From positions 186,001 through 250,000 of the forward strand of contig CP034120.1 in assembly GCA_003856375.1 (NCBI GenBank): 64,000 nucleotides of DNA, in the 5' to 3' direction. A model generated the notes under the pieces. The model searched no databases. It was given only the letters and a program-made list of their open reading frames with translations, and was not told where the DNA came from. A program made the translations under genes and the position numbers. This document shows, piece by piece, positions 9,461 to 18,836 of this stretch; within the stretch, counting starts at the first letter, position 1; each line of letters starts with the position of its first letter. This DNA comes from Glaciecola amylolytica (GTDB taxonomy: Bacteria > Bacteroidota > Bacteroidia > Flavobacteriales_D > Crocinitomicaceae).

Positions 9461-12400
9461 TTAGTGTTCATTGGTTTCAAATGATTCTTCTTCCCCTAAA
9501 GTATTGCAGTGGAAATGTCCGCGGCGTTTGCGGTTGAATGTTTTAGTCGGTTCGCCTTTTTTACTTTCTTCCGACATTTTTGCAATGATTCGTGCTCTTT
9601 CGGCAGCAATTTCCTGCTGCATCAGAAAATCTTTTTGTGCGTCAAACAGGATTTCTCCGTCAACCACGGTGTAAAGTGGTTTGGCAGTGACACTCAACGG
9701 ATTATTCGTCCAAAGAACCAAATCGGCATCTTTTCCAACCTGAACAGTTCCCATGCGGTCATCCAGATGCAAGAGTTTTGCCGGATTCAAAGTCACCATT
9801 TTCCATGCCTGATCTTCCGTCATTCCACCGTATTTGATCGTTTTCGCAGCTTCCTGATTCAAACGTCTTCCCATTTCGGCATCATCCGAATTGATTGCAA
9901 CAGTCAGACCCATATTGGTCATCATCGCCGCATTCTGAGGAATGGCATCCAATACTTCGAATTTGTAAGCCCACCAATCGGAGAAAGTAGAAGCGCCAAC
10001 GCCGTGTTCTTTCATTTTGTCGGCCAGTTTGTAGCCTTCCAGAATGTGTGTGAAGGTATTTACTTTAAATCCGAAAGAATCGGCAACGTGCATCAGCATA
10101 TTGATTTCTGACTGTACATAGCTGTGACAGGTAATTCTTCGTTCACCGCTCACAATTTCATACAATGCTTCCAGTTCCAGATCAGTTGCCGGAGGGACGG
10201 CATTTTTGTCTTTTTTTCCAGTAGGATTTTTTGCCTGATGATAAGCCAAAGCGCGTGAAAATGCATCGATGTAAACTTGCTCAACTCCCATCCGGGTTTG
10301 CGGGAAACGGTTTCCGGAACCCCAATTCGTTTGTTTCACGTTTTCCCCCAAGGCAAATTTGACAAACTTCGGTGCGTTTTTGATTAGAAGATCCTGTGGA
10401 TAATGTCCCCACTTCAATTTGATCAAAGCAGATTGACCACCAATCGGATTGGCTGAACCGTGCAACAATTGAGCAGCAGTAACTCCTCCGGCAAGCTGAC
10501 GATAAATATCAATATCGTCTGCGTTGAGAGCATCTTCCATCCGAACTTCACAACTGATTGCTTTCCCACCTTCATTCACACCACGTGTCAACGCAATGTG
10601 TGAATGTTCGTCAATAATTCCGGTTGTTAAGATTTTTCCGCGTGCATTGATCACAATTGCATCGTTGGGTTTCATGTATGTTCCGGAACCTTTGTGAATG
10701 GCTTTGATCTTTCCGTTTTCAACAATCACGGTTCCTTCCTGAATAATTCCCTCATCAGTGTTCGTCCAGATAGTTGCCTGTTCAAAAATGATGGTTGTTT
10801 GTTTTGGCGGAGTGACGAATCCGAACGCATTGTTGGGGAAACGAATTCCCGGAACGGATACGGTATCCAAAGTCCAGGCTTGTTTTTTTTCATCCTTTGC
10901 CTCGTATTTTTTACTGCGGAAAGCACTCCACTTGATCCATTTTCCTTTGTTGTTGGTTCCTTCTCCTTCGAAAATGAAAACCCGCGGGTTAATATCACCC
11001 TTCAGACTGAACGTTTGTTTTTCAGAATCGACCTGTTGAACAAAATGAATGGCAATATCATTGTTTATGATCGAAATTTTTGCATTGCTTGTCAGAGTAT
11101 CCGCTTTGTTTGCTAAAGTCAGTGAATCCTGGATGGTACGGACCAGTTTTACTTTTCCCTCCGGCTGACTTGCGCTTCCCGCAATTTCCATTAAAAATTT
11201 AGAACCGTCGATGTTCAGACTATACGTTCCACGGATGTCGGCAATCGGCATGTTTTGAAATACCTTGCGTTCACCTTTCGAATAAGCTTCCAGTACTTTT
11301 GCCTGATATAAAAACGGATTCTGGTCGTAAACCGTGAAATTCGCCCATTTGTCAACTTCGATTGTTCCAATTTCTTTCTGAACTCCCAACAAGGTTGCCG
11401 GAGCAACGGTTAAGGAGCGAAGTACATCATTGACGCTCCAACCCGCAGCCAAAGCCTGATGAATGTGTTTCCAGAAATCTGCAGCGGCTGTGTGTCCGGA
11501 AGCAGAAGTAATAAAAGGAACTTTGTGTTTCATCAGAAAGGCCGGATTTTTCGGAGCCATTTCCCAGATCTTCAATTCGCCGTAAGGAATCTCATGAGCG
11601 AGATACGGATCTTTTAAATCAAAGGATTCCGGGAAGTTGATCGGAATAACCAAGGGAACTTTTAAAGTATCCCACGCATTTCCGAGAAATTGTTCCTGCC
11701 CGGTTCCGATAACGGTGAAATCGCGTTTGAACTCCCGCATAAATGATTTTACACGGAAAACATCAGATTCATCGTCTAACGTAAAGAAAGCCGGTTTTTT
11801 CAATTGCAGTGTCAGGGCTTCCAAACTGTAATTGGCATCTTTTCCATATTCGGAATGCCACTGAGCATCGTAGAAAACTTGTCTCAACAAGGCGATGCAG
11901 CCAACCAGTGAACTCGGATATTCCTGCTGTGAACTTCCTCTTCTGAAAGAGTAAAAAGAAGCAGACCGGTTGGCGTAAATTTGCTGATCCGGATTTTTCA
12001 CACCCAATTGAATCAGTGGAGCATATCCTTGAGCTAATCCGTCGTGGCGGTGAATCAAAACCGAACCGAAGCCCATTTTCTGATATTCAGAAAGCGCTTT
12101 TTCATCCGTTTTATACCAATCTACCGCATCAAAATCAGAACGAATGGCATGATTCCAGTAATATGGCCCTGTTTTATTCTCCGCTTTTTGATCGGGAGAA
12201 ATTCCCATCGTACTGTTGACTTCGATAAAAGAAGGAACCACAACGGCATTATTTCCGTCAATCACAATCAGGTCTTTCGGAGTCGTTAACGAGAACTTTT
12301 CTACTGAAACGATTTTTCCGTTTCGAACTGTAATAGTCCCGTTTTCAATGGTTTTATCCGGTGAAATCAGGATCGTGACATTTGTGAGAACAAAGGAGTT

Positions 12401-12490
12401 CTGATCAGGTGCTTTAATGCCGTTTTGAGGCTTTTCTGCCTGACCGAATACACTTAATGGAAATAAGAGAGCAAGTATATAACGAATCAT
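9461..12490 (-). CDS. Exported double amidohydrolase-family protein
   Basis: 1009-aa exported protein with signal peptide MIRYILALLFPLSVFGQ. It contains two amidohydrolase modules. The first (~25-420) has PSFIEVNST where the HxH motif should be and looks metal-free. The second (~575-1000) keeps the ligands of a real amidohydrolase: H629-S-H631 in GIIDEHSH, H789 in CHSY, a later His in FTHILEGY and D869 in NSDDAE, close in style to imidazolonepropionase-type members. It ends with the usual AKLLHLDDRMGTVQVGKDADLVLW segment. Between the modules is a beta-rich linker. The next gene overlaps or abuts it and is a third, degenerate module. Substrate unknown; periplasmic hydrolysis of a cyclic amide or dipeptide is possible. 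Confidence 0.9.
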   Translation of the reverse strand: MIRYILALLFPLSVFGQAEKPQNGIKAPDQNSFVLTNVTILISPDKTIENGTITVRNGKIVSVEKFSLTTPKDLIVIDGNNAVVVPSFIEVNSTMGISPDQKAENKTGPYYWNHAIRSDFDAVDWYKTDEKALSEYQKMGFGSVLIHRHDGLAQGYAPLIQLGVKNPDQQIYANRSASFYSFRRGSSQQEYPSSLVGCIALLRQVFYDAQWHSEYGKDANYSLEALTLQLKKPAFFTLDDESDVFRVKSFMREFKRDFTVIGTGQEQFLGNAWDTLKVPLVIPINFPESFDLKDPYLAHEIPYGELKIWEMAPKNPAFLMKHKVPFITSASGHTAAADFWKHIHQALAAGWSVNDVLRSLTVAPATLLGVQKEIGTIEVDKWANFTVYDQNPFLYQAKVLEAYSKGERKVFQNMPIADIRGTYSLNIDGSKFLMEIAGSASQPEGKVKLVRTIQDSLTLANKADTLTSNAKISIINNDIAIHFVQQVDSEKQTFSLKGDINPRVFIFEGEGTNNKGKWIKWSAFRSKKYEAKDEKKQAWTLDTVSVPGIRFPNNAFGFVTPPKQTTIIFEQATIWTNTDEGIIQEGTVIVENGKIKAIHKGSGTYMKPNDAIVINARGKILTTGIIDEHSHIALTRGVNEGGKAISCEVRMEDALNADDIDIYRQLAGGVTAAQLLHGSANPIGGQSALIKLKWGHYPQDLLIKNAPKFVKFALGENVKQTNWGSGNRFPQTRMGVEQVYIDAFSRALAYHQAKNPTGKKDKNAVPPATDLELEALYEIVSGERRITCHSYVQSEINMLMHVADSFGFKVNTFTHILEGYKLADKMKEHGVGASTFSDWWAYKFEVLDAIPQNAAMMTNMGLTVAINSDDAEMGRRLNQEAAKTIKYGGMTEDQAWKMVTLNPAKLLHLDDRMGTVQVGKDADLVLWTNNPLSVTAKPLYTVVDGEILFDAQKDFLMQQEIAAERARIIAKMSEESKKGEPTKTFNRKRRGHFHCNTLGEEESFETNEH

Positions 12491-12581
12491 TTTTTCGGTA
12501 ACTTCTGGTTTTTAGGGCTGAAAAATAATGATTCTCTGCGGAAATAAGTGATTTAGTGAAGGAATGAGGTCTTTTTTTCGG

Positions 12582-12589
12582 TAATTTTG
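12582..12589 (+). promoter_or_regulatory. -7 promoter element ahead of the 12606 operon
   Basis: TAATTTTG fits TAnnTTTG and lies 16 nt before the ATG at 12606, in the spacer that separates it from the divergent amidohydrolase operon. Confidence 0.5.
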
Positions 12590-12605
12590 CCAAAACTTTC
12601 TTATT

Positions 12606-13043
12606 ATGGATGCATTAATACACGGACATTCCGGCTTGCGTTGGCTAGCCTTGGCTTTATTGGTTTTCGCAATTGTGAATGCGATATTGAAATTGAAGAG
12701 CGGTAAATACGAAAAAGGCGACAAGATGCTGAATTTGTTTGCCATGGTCATGCTGCATATTCAGATTACATTGGGAATCGTACTTGCTTTTATCAGCGGG
12801 AAGATTTCGTATGCTGAAGGCTGGATGAAAAATCCGCAATACCGGTTTTTCGGTTTGGAGCACATTTTGTTGATGGTTTTGGCTGTAACATTGGCTACAA
12901 TCGGAAGAAAGAAAGCAGAAAAAGCGTTGGACCCGGCGAAAAAACATAAAACAATTCTGATTTGGTATACCATCGTATTGATTGTCCTTTTTGCGGGAAT
13001 TCCGTGGCCATTCAGAACAGTATTGGGAGGATCATGGTTTTAA
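12606..13043 (+). CDS. Four-helix inner-membrane protein, cytochrome b-like
   Basis: 145 aa with four predicted membrane helices (about residues 10-28, 42-62, 84-101, 118-135). Histidines near the start (IHGHSG), in helix 2 (MLHIQ) and before helix 3 (LEHILL) could hold haem, and similar Bacteroidota proteins are often labelled cytochrome b; I treat that as unproven. The stop codon overlaps the start of a lipoprotein cytochrome c (ATGGTTTTAA), so the two are coupled and may form a small electron-transfer pair. Confidence 0.82.
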   Translation: MDALIHGHSGLRWLALALLVFAIVNAILKLKSGKYEKGDKMLNLFAMVMLHIQITLGIVLAFISGKISYAEGWMKNPQYRFFGLEHILLMVLAVTLATIGRKKAEKALDPAKKHKTILIWYTIVLIVLFAGIPWPFRTVLGGSWF

Positions 13044-13375
13044 AAGTTGCTTTGTTTGGAATAACTTGTTGTTTGCTTTTAGCAGGCTGTGGAGAAACTC
13101 CGGCAGAAGCAACAACGAAACCCGTTTCCAATGAACCGATCTCCCTGGAAGCCGCAAGTGCGGTTTATACGCTCAATTGTGCTTCCTGCCATGGGCCCGA
13201 CGGAAAATTGAAAGCATCGAATGCGGCAGATTTGTCCATTAGCGAGATGGATGAAAAAAAGATCGAGCAAACCATTCGAAAAGGAAATGATAAAGGGATG
13301 ATGCCTTACGAAGAAATGTTGAGCACGCCCGAAATTAAAGGATTAGTAAAATTCGTTCAAAATTTACGAAAATAG
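13034..13375 (+). CDS. Lipoprotein c-type cytochrome
   Basis: 113-aa lipoprotein: signal sequence ending in the lipobox LLAGC (Cys19), then a mono-haem cytochrome c domain with C49-A-S-C52-H53 and a likely axial Met in GMMPYEEML. A longer frame reaches back to 12962, but the ATG at 13034 gives the lipoprotein signal and overlaps the upstream stop codon by 10 nt. Haem is attached in the periplasm, so the protein should be tethered to a membrane there. Partner oxidase or reductase is not in the window; the adjoining four-helix protein is the nearest candidate. Confidence 0.92.
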   Translation: MVLKVALFGITCCLLLAGCGETPAEATTKPVSNEPISLEAASAVYTLNCASCHGPDGKLKASNAADLSISEMDEKKIEQTIRKGNDKGMMPYEEMLSTPEIKGLVKFVQNLRK

Positions 13376-13379
13376 AAAA

Positions 13380-14561
13380 ATGAGTGAAGGTCACGTATTA
13401 GTTGATGCAGTTGAAGAAACCTGCGTACTTGTTGGAATTATTACATCTTCTGTTACGGACGAACAAGCTCATGAATATTTAGATGAGTTGGAGTTCCTGG
13501 CAGAAACTGCCGGTGCAACAGCCGTAAAACGATTTGTACAAAAACTTCCGATGGCCAATCCGAGAACCTTTGTGGGAACGGGGAAGCTGGAAGAAATCAA
13601 GGATTATGTTAAGGAAAACGGAGTAGAGCTTGTCATCTTTGATGATGAGCTTTCGCCGTCGCAATTGCGAAACATCGAAAGAGAGCTGGAATGCAAGATT
13701 CTGGATCGAAACATTCTGATTCTCGATATTTTTGCTTCGAGAGCGCGTACATCACATGCGAAAACGCAGGTGGAACTGGCGCAAATGCAATACATGCTTC
13801 CGCGTTTGAAACGACTTTGGACTCACTTGGAGCGACAGAAAGGGGGAATTGGTTTACGTGGTCCGGGGGAATCTCAGATCGAAACCGATAGACGGATTAT
13901 TCAAACCCGTATTGCCCTTCTGAAGGAAAAACTGAAGGAAATCGACAAACAAATGTCGGTTCAGCGCAGCAACCGCGGACAATTGGTTCGGGTGGCTTTG
14001 GTGGGATATACCAACGTTGGAAAAAGTACGATGATGAACCTCTTGAGTAAATCGGAGGTTTTTGCGGAAAATAAATTGTTTGCAACACTGGATACAACCG
14101 TCCGGAAAGTGGTGATTGAGAATTTACCCTTCCTTTTGACAGATACCGTAGGATTTATCCGCAAGTTGCCACATCAGTTGGTGGAATCCTTCAAATCTAC
14201 TTTGGATGAGGTGCGCGAAGCTGATTTATTGATTCACGTGGTCGATATTTCCCACCCGAACTTCGAAGATCAGATTCATGTGGTGAATGAAACGCTGGCA
14301 GAATTGGATAACAAAGACAAGCCGGTGATTTTGGTTTTCAATAAGATTGATGCCTACAAATACAATCCGGAGAACGAACACGGTGCCAACATGACGTTGG
14401 AAGAGTTGAAAAAAACATGGATGAACCGTCTTCCGGCTACCAAATGTGTGTTTATTTCTGCTACGGATAAGGAGAATGTGGAAGAGTTGAAAGAAACAAT
14501 GTATTCTGAAATCAAACGCATTTTTGCCATTCGCTATCCGTTTAATAATTTCTTGTATTAG
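13380..14561 (+). CDS. hflX: Ribosome-associated GTPase HflX
   Basis: GTPase that splits stalled ribosomes. The N-terminal HflX domain (~1-190) carries the hallmark GPGESQIETDRR; the G domain follows with Walker A GYTNVGKST, DTVGFIRKLPHQLVESFKSTL (switch II region) and the NKID specificity motif. At 393 aa it is of normal length, with a short C-terminal extension. It starts 4 nt behind the cytochrome c gene, so it is probably transcribed with it. Confidence 0.96.
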   Translation: MSEGHVLVDAVEETCVLVGIITSSVTDEQAHEYLDELEFLAETAGATAVKRFVQKLPMANPRTFVGTGKLEEIKDYVKENGVELVIFDDELSPSQLRNIERELECKILDRNILILDIFASRARTSHAKTQVELAQMQYMLPRLKRLWTHLERQKGGIGLRGPGESQIETDRRIIQTRIALLKEKLKEIDKQMSVQRSNRGQLVRVALVGYTNVGKSTMMNLLSKSEVFAENKLFATLDTTVRKVVIENLPFLLTDTVGFIRKLPHQLVESFKSTLDEVREADLLIHVVDISHPNFEDQIHVVNETLAELDNKDKPVILVFNKIDAYKYNPENEHGANMTLEELKKTWMNRLPATKCVFISATDKENVEELKETMYSEIKRIFAIRYPFNNFLY

Positions 14562-14825
14562 GATTTTACTTCGGGTGTTTCGCCAAAAATGCACATATTT
14601 TTTATGGCGCTTACCAAAAGCCATTTGAGCGAGACCGGTAATCAAGTACATTTTTGTCGTTATCTGATTAAAGTACATAAATCCCACTGCATCTTTAAAA
14701 ATCGTGAGTGAATGACTTTCAAATAAGAAGGGTGTTACAAATGTGTAAATGAACCTTTCGGTTGATGTTTGTCCGACTGGAGGAAAAATTTCGTCATAAC
14801 TTTTTGAAAATTGGTATCTTCGAAT
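14562..14825 (+). other. Spacer between hflX and the TPR/SpoIIE gene
   Basis: 264 nt without a supported gene. It contains a weak relative of the TTGAACC-N14-CTGTA motif (TGAACC at 14750-14755, with TTGTCC 13 nt later) that could serve the downstream phosphatase gene. No hairpin terminator is evident after hflX. Confidence 0.4.
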
Positions 14826-17033
14826 ATGCGAAGTTGGATTTTTGTGTCAGCCCTGTTTGCTTGTTCTCTGGTTCATGGTCAGACATCCTATCTGGACAGT
14901 TTGAAATATTCCCTTCAGAAGCCGGTTTCCTCCGATACCATGCGCGTTTTTCAATACAACGAAATTGCCTGGACGTATCTCGATTATTCACTCGATTCGA
15001 CTTATTTCTACTTGCAAAAAGGATTGAATCTGGCTCAAAAGAAGAAGTATCCGAACGGAATCATGGATGCTAAAAACACCTTGGGAATTTATTATCGTTA
15101 CCTGTCGGAATATTCAAAAGCAATCGACACATATAATGAATTGATTGCACTTCGGATACAGAACAATCAGGAAGATAAATTGACAGGAGCTTATGCAAAT
15201 CTGGGATCTGTTTATTATGAAAAAGGTTCGTATGCACAAGCTCTGAAACACTATCAGAAAGCGATTGATATCGCTAAAAAGTTTCATCAGGATGATAAAG
15301 TGCTGGTTTTATACTCAAATTTAGGTGCAGCTTATAAATCTGTAGGGCTTTATGATCAGGCGATATCCACGTTTAATGAAGGACTGAAACTAAATAAACG
15401 CATCAAGAATAAAGAACAGGAAGCCCAGCTTTATATGAATTTAAGTACCGTTTATCACGACAGGAATATGATAGACGAATCGGTTAAATATTCTGAAATT
15501 GCCAGAAAGTTGAGCCGGGAAGTAAATGCGGTACGAAACAGACAAACCATCCTGTATAATTTGTCATTGGATTACCGCTCAAAAAAGCAATTTGCGAAAG
15601 CAAAGGCATGTCTGGACGAAATGTATTCAGTTGCAAAAGAAATGGATGAGGAGGATATTTGGTTGGAGTATTTCTTAGCAAGAGCCAATTATCTGTATGA
15701 CCTCAAACGCTTTAGTGAGGCGATGAAACTAACTGTAACAGCAGAAAAATATGCCAACCGAGAAGCTGATTTGTTGAGTTACGGTGAAGTACAGCTTACG
15801 AAAGCAAGCATTTATGCCGAATTAAAAAAGTTCAAGGAAGGAATTGAAGCTGCTGATCTGGCACTGGATGCATTCCAGGATACGGAAGATGCCAATGCAC
15901 AAATCCGGACGTTGAAAGTATTGGCGGGGTTGTATAAAGCAAGCGGTGCGCATGAAAAGGCTCTAAAAGTGTTTGAAGAAGCTCAGGCATTGAAAGAAAA
16001 AACAGATTTGGAATCAGTAACAAATCAGATTGCGACCTTGAATTCTTTGAATGAACTGGATCGGAAAGAACAGGATCTGGCGCTTTCAAAACAAACCAAT
16101 CAGCGCATTTCTGCAGAGAATGAACGCAAAAACAACCTGATTTTAGGACTGTTCTTAATCGGAGGATTGATTGTAATCTCTTTGGGAATCAGTTTTAAGT
16201 CAAATCAGCAAAAGAAAAAAGCAAATGCCTTGCTGAATCAGCAAAATGAGGAAATCGAAAACCAAAAATCGTTGATTGTCGAAAAGCAAACGGAAATTCT
16301 GGATTCGATCCATTATGCGAAACGGATTCAGGAATCGTTGCTGGTTCAGAAAAAACTGTTGGAGGAAGCATTGCCGGATTCTTATATTTTCTTCCGGCCA
16401 AAGGATATTGTTTCAGGAGATTTTTACTGGGCAACCAAGCGGAATAACAAATTCTATCTGGCCATTTGTGACAGTACCGGACACGGCGTTCCGGGAGCAT
16501 TTATGAGCGCTTTGAACATTACTTTTTTAAGTGAAGCGATCAATCAGCTGGGAATTGAAGAGCCGGGACAGATTTTCGATCATGTTCGCAGTCGTTTGGT
16601 GGAATCGATTTCCCACGACGGGGCGAAAGACGGAATGGACGGAATCTTGTTCTGCTTTGATGAAAACAATCGAAACCTGACTTATGCAGCAGCATACAAT
16701 AATCCGGTTATTGTGCGAAATGGGGAGCTGATCAAATTCCCGGCGGATAAAATGCCGGTGGGAAAAAGCGATAGCATGAACGATTTTCAAACGTATTCCA
16801 TGGAAACAGAAGCGGGAGATACCTTGTTTGCTTACACCGATGGTTATGCCGATCAGTTTGGCGGGGAAAAGGGAAAGAAATTGAAACTGGCAAATCTGAA
16901 TGCTTATCTGGTCGAAATTTCGGCTAAGAGAATCAGTGATCAAAGCAATATGCTGAAAAATCATTTCGCGGCGTGGAAAGGAAACCTGGATCAGGTGGAT
17001 GATGTGTGTGTATTTGGAGTTAAACTAATCTAG
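14826..17033 (+). CDS. TPR sensor with SpoIIE/RsbU-type PP2C phosphatase domain
   Basis: About 735 aa. I chose the ATG at 14826 over a TTG at 14811 because it opens a signal peptide (MRSWIFVSALFACSLVHGQ). Residues ~20-420 hold about eight TPR units (for example AYANLGSVYYEKGSYAQALKH), then one membrane helix (LILGLFLIGGLIVISLGISF), a coiled coil and a cytoplasmic SpoIIE phosphatase domain with FFRPKDIVSGDFYW, CDSTGHGVPGAFMS, and YTDGYADQFGG supplying the acidic metal ligands. Such proteins read a signal through the periplasmic TPRs and dephosphorylate an anti-sigma-antagonist-like target. The first carotenoid gene begins 4 nt downstream. Confidence 0.93.
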   Translation: MRSWIFVSALFACSLVHGQTSYLDSLKYSLQKPVSSDTMRVFQYNEIAWTYLDYSLDSTYFYLQKGLNLAQKKKYPNGIMDAKNTLGIYYRYLSEYSKAIDTYNELIALRIQNNQEDKLTGAYANLGSVYYEKGSYAQALKHYQKAIDIAKKFHQDDKVLVLYSNLGAAYKSVGLYDQAISTFNEGLKLNKRIKNKEQEAQLYMNLSTVYHDRNMIDESVKYSEIARKLSREVNAVRNRQTILYNLSLDYRSKKQFAKAKACLDEMYSVAKEMDEEDIWLEYFLARANYLYDLKRFSEAMKLTVTAEKYANREADLLSYGEVQLTKASIYAELKKFKEGIEAADLALDAFQDTEDANAQIRTLKVLAGLYKASGAHEKALKVFEEAQALKEKTDLESVTNQIATLNSLNELDRKEQDLALSKQTNQRISAENERKNNLILGLFLIGGLIVISLGISFKSNQQKKKANALLNQQNEEIENQKSLIVEKQTEILDSIHYAKRIQESLLVQKKLLEEALPDSYIFFRPKDIVSGDFYWATKRNNKFYLAICDSTGHGVPGAFMSALNITFLSEAINQLGIEEPGQIFDHVRSRLVESISHDGAKDGMDGILFCFDENNRNLTYAAAYNNPVIVRNGELIKFPADKMPVGKSDSMNDFQTYSMETEAGDTLFAYTDGYADQFGGEKGKKLKLANLNAYLVEISAKRISDQSNMLKNHFAAWKGNLDQVDDVCVFGVKLI

Positions 17034-17037
17034 ATTT

Positions 17038-17664
17038 ATGGTTCTGACCAAAAGACAGAATATCCTGTTATTGATTTTAATTGTTTTTTATTCGGTAGGA
17101 GTTATCGGATTACATACGAATTTGAGAGGCTCTTTTTTGAGACTGACACCGTTTAATTTACTGTTGTCGTTTGGATGTCTTTACTTGTCTTTTAAGGATC
17201 TTTCGTTCAAAAAGCACCTCGATTTTTTGCTGATCGCATTGGCCGGTTATGCAATCGAGTGGATCGGAATTCATACGTCGTATTTGTTCGGAAATTACCA
17301 TTACGGCTCCGTTTTGGGCTTTAAGTTTGGCGATGTGCCTTTGATCATCGGCTTGAATTGGGTTTTATTGACTTTCAGTGCGAGTGCGCTTGTCAATAAA
17401 TGGAAGATTCCGCTTGTGTTGAAAGCAATCATTGCGGGAGCTTTGATGACTGCCTTGGATTGGTTGATGGAACCTGTTGCAGTGAAATCCGGATTTTGGT
17501 GGTGGGAAAATGGAACCATCCCTGTCTACAATTATATTTGCTGGATGCTTTTTTCCACGCTTTTCAGTTATTGGATTTTGGAACGAAAAACGGTAGAGAC
17601 AAATAAAGTAAGTGTCGGGTTATTTGTGATAATTGCGCTTTTTTTCGCAATTTTAAACAGATGA
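17038..17664 (+). CDS. cruF: Carotenoid biosynthesis membrane protein, CruF-like 1',2'-hydratase
   Basis: 208 aa with about six to seven membrane helices, matching the CruF/COG2324 family: the GNYHYG, GDVPLIIGLNW and ALDWLMEPVAVKSGFWWW blocks are characteristic. CruF adds water to the 1',2' double bond of acyclic carotenoid ends, a step toward myxol- or saproxanthin-type pigments. It overlaps crtZ by 4 nt. With crtZ and the lycopene cyclase it would convert lycopene into a monocyclic hydroxylated xanthophyll; crtB and crtI are not in the window. Confidence 0.88.
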   Translation: MVLTKRQNILLLILIVFYSVGVIGLHTNLRGSFLRLTPFNLLLSFGCLYLSFKDLSFKKHLDFLLIALAGYAIEWIGIHTSYLFGNYHYGSVLGFKFGDVPLIIGLNWVLLTFSASALVNKWKIPLVLKAIIAGALMTALDWLMEPVAVKSGFWWWENGTIPVYNYICWMLFSTLFSYWILERKTVETNKVSVGLFVIIALFFAILNR

Positions 17665-18146
17665 TTCCAACTTGGTCAGGCATACTTTTTCTGATCGCAG
17701 CATTTTTTCTGACTGAACTGGCTGCGTGGTCTGCACATAAATTTGTGATGCACGGATTCATGTGGTATTTCCACCGGGATCATCATCAGGGAAAATCCGG
17801 TTTTTTCGAACGAAACGATGTGTTCTTCCTCATCTTTGCTATTCCCAGCTGGCTTGGGATCATGCTTGGATTAATGTACAGGCAATATGCATTTGTCTGG
17901 ATGGGATTTGGAATCATGGCCTACGGATTCACCTATTTTTTGCTGCACGATGTGTTTATTCATCGCAGGTTCAAATGGATTCGCGAGATCAATACACCTT
18001 ATTTTCTGGCGATCCGGCGCGCACATAAAATGCATCACAAACACGTCGAAAAAGAAGACGGAGAATGCTTCGGATTGCTCATTGTTCCGATGAAGTACTA
18101 CCTCGAGTCCCGAAAGGCATACAAACAAAATCAAACGACCAAATGA
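17661..18146 (+). CDS. crtZ: Beta-carotene hydroxylase CrtZ
   Basis: 161-aa membrane di-iron hydroxylase that adds OH at C3 of beta-ionone rings. The four His clusters of the family are present: HKFVMHG, HRDHH, HDVFIHRR and HKMHHKH. Three to four membrane helices. It overlaps both neighbours by 4 nt (ATGA), which argues for tight co-translation with cruF and the lycopene cyclase. Confidence 0.95.
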   Translation: MIPTWSGILFLIAAFFLTELAAWSAHKFVMHGFMWYFHRDHHQGKSGFFERNDVFFLIFAIPSWLGIMLGLMYRQYAFVWMGFGIMAYGFTYFLLHDVFIHRRFKWIREINTPYFLAIRRAHKMHHKHVEKEDGECFGLLIVPMKYYLESRKAYKQNQTTK

Positions 18147-18829
18147 GTTTATACCTTTGGATTATTCTCGGAACAATCATCTTTCCTCTTTTATTGAGCT
18201 TTGATAAGAAAATCCACTTTTACACGCATTGGCGAACCGTTTTTCCGGCAATATTTATCGTCGGACTGTTCTTTTTGCTGTGGGACAATTATTTTACGGA
18301 GCACGCGGTTTGGGGATTCAACAAGCGCTATGTTCAGGGAATTTATCTCTTCCGACTGCCTTTGGAAGAAGTTTTGTTCTTTTTGGTAGTTCCGTATGCC
18401 TGCCTCTTTGTTTATGAAGTGGTGAAGGGCTATCTCCCGAATTTGAAACTGGATTTGCTGGGAAGGGCTTTTGCTTTTCTGATGGTTCTTTCCGGTTTGC
18501 TTCTAACGATTTTTTATCTCCGGAATTGGTATACACTGACGGCTTGTTCGCTGTCTGTTTTGCTGGTTATCGGAATCCATTTCAGAGCAAGAGCGAAGTG
18601 GTTTAACCATTTCGCTCTTGCATTTATCATCTGTTTGATTCCTTTTTTGATTGTAAACGGAATTCTGACCGGTTTTGTAACTCCTGAACCGGTTGTCTGG
18701 TATTCGGAAGATCACATTACGGGAATCCGCATCGGTACAATTCCTCTGGAAGATATCTACTACAATCTGAGTATGCTTCTGCCAATCGTTTTAATCCATG
18801 AGGTTTTATCGACGAAACGAAAGAAATAA
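18143..18829 (+). CDS. Lycopene cyclase, fused CrtYc-CrtYd type
   Basis: 228 aa from the ATG at 18143, which overlaps the crtZ stop (ATGA); an in-frame ATG at 18065 lies well inside crtZ and is rejected. The protein is an internal repeat of two ~100-residue membrane modules, each with the conserved acidic motif: RLPLEEVLFF in the first half and TIPLEDIYYN in the second. This matches the heterodimeric-type lycopene cyclase fused into one chain, as in many Bacteroidota. It forms the beta-ionone ring that CrtZ then hydroxylates. Confidence 0.92.
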   Translation: MSLYLWIILGTIIFPLLLSFDKKIHFYTHWRTVFPAIFIVGLFFLLWDNYFTEHAVWGFNKRYVQGIYLFRLPLEEVLFFLVVPYACLFVYEVVKGYLPNLKLDLLGRAFAFLMVLSGLLLTIFYLRNWYTLTACSLSVLLVIGIHFRARAKWFNHFALAFIICLIPFLIVNGILTGFVTPEPVVWYSEDHITGIRIGTIPLEDIYYNLSMLLPIVLIHEVLSTKRKK

Positions 18830-18836
18830 ACCCGTT

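Noticed and set aside
14226-14687. Minus-strand 153-aa open frame over the end of hflX
   Set aside because: Most of it is antisense to the conserved GTPase; only a short tail lies in the spacer and no promoter or domain supports it.
14811-14825. TTG start at 14811 and TATCTTCG as a -7 element
   Set aside because: The ATG at 14826 opens a proper signal peptide; the box has one mismatch and would place the transcript start inside the gene.
18065-18142. Upstream ATG for the lycopene cyclase
   Set aside because: It adds 26 charged residues inside crtZ; the ATGA overlap at 18143 gives the normal membrane N-terminus.
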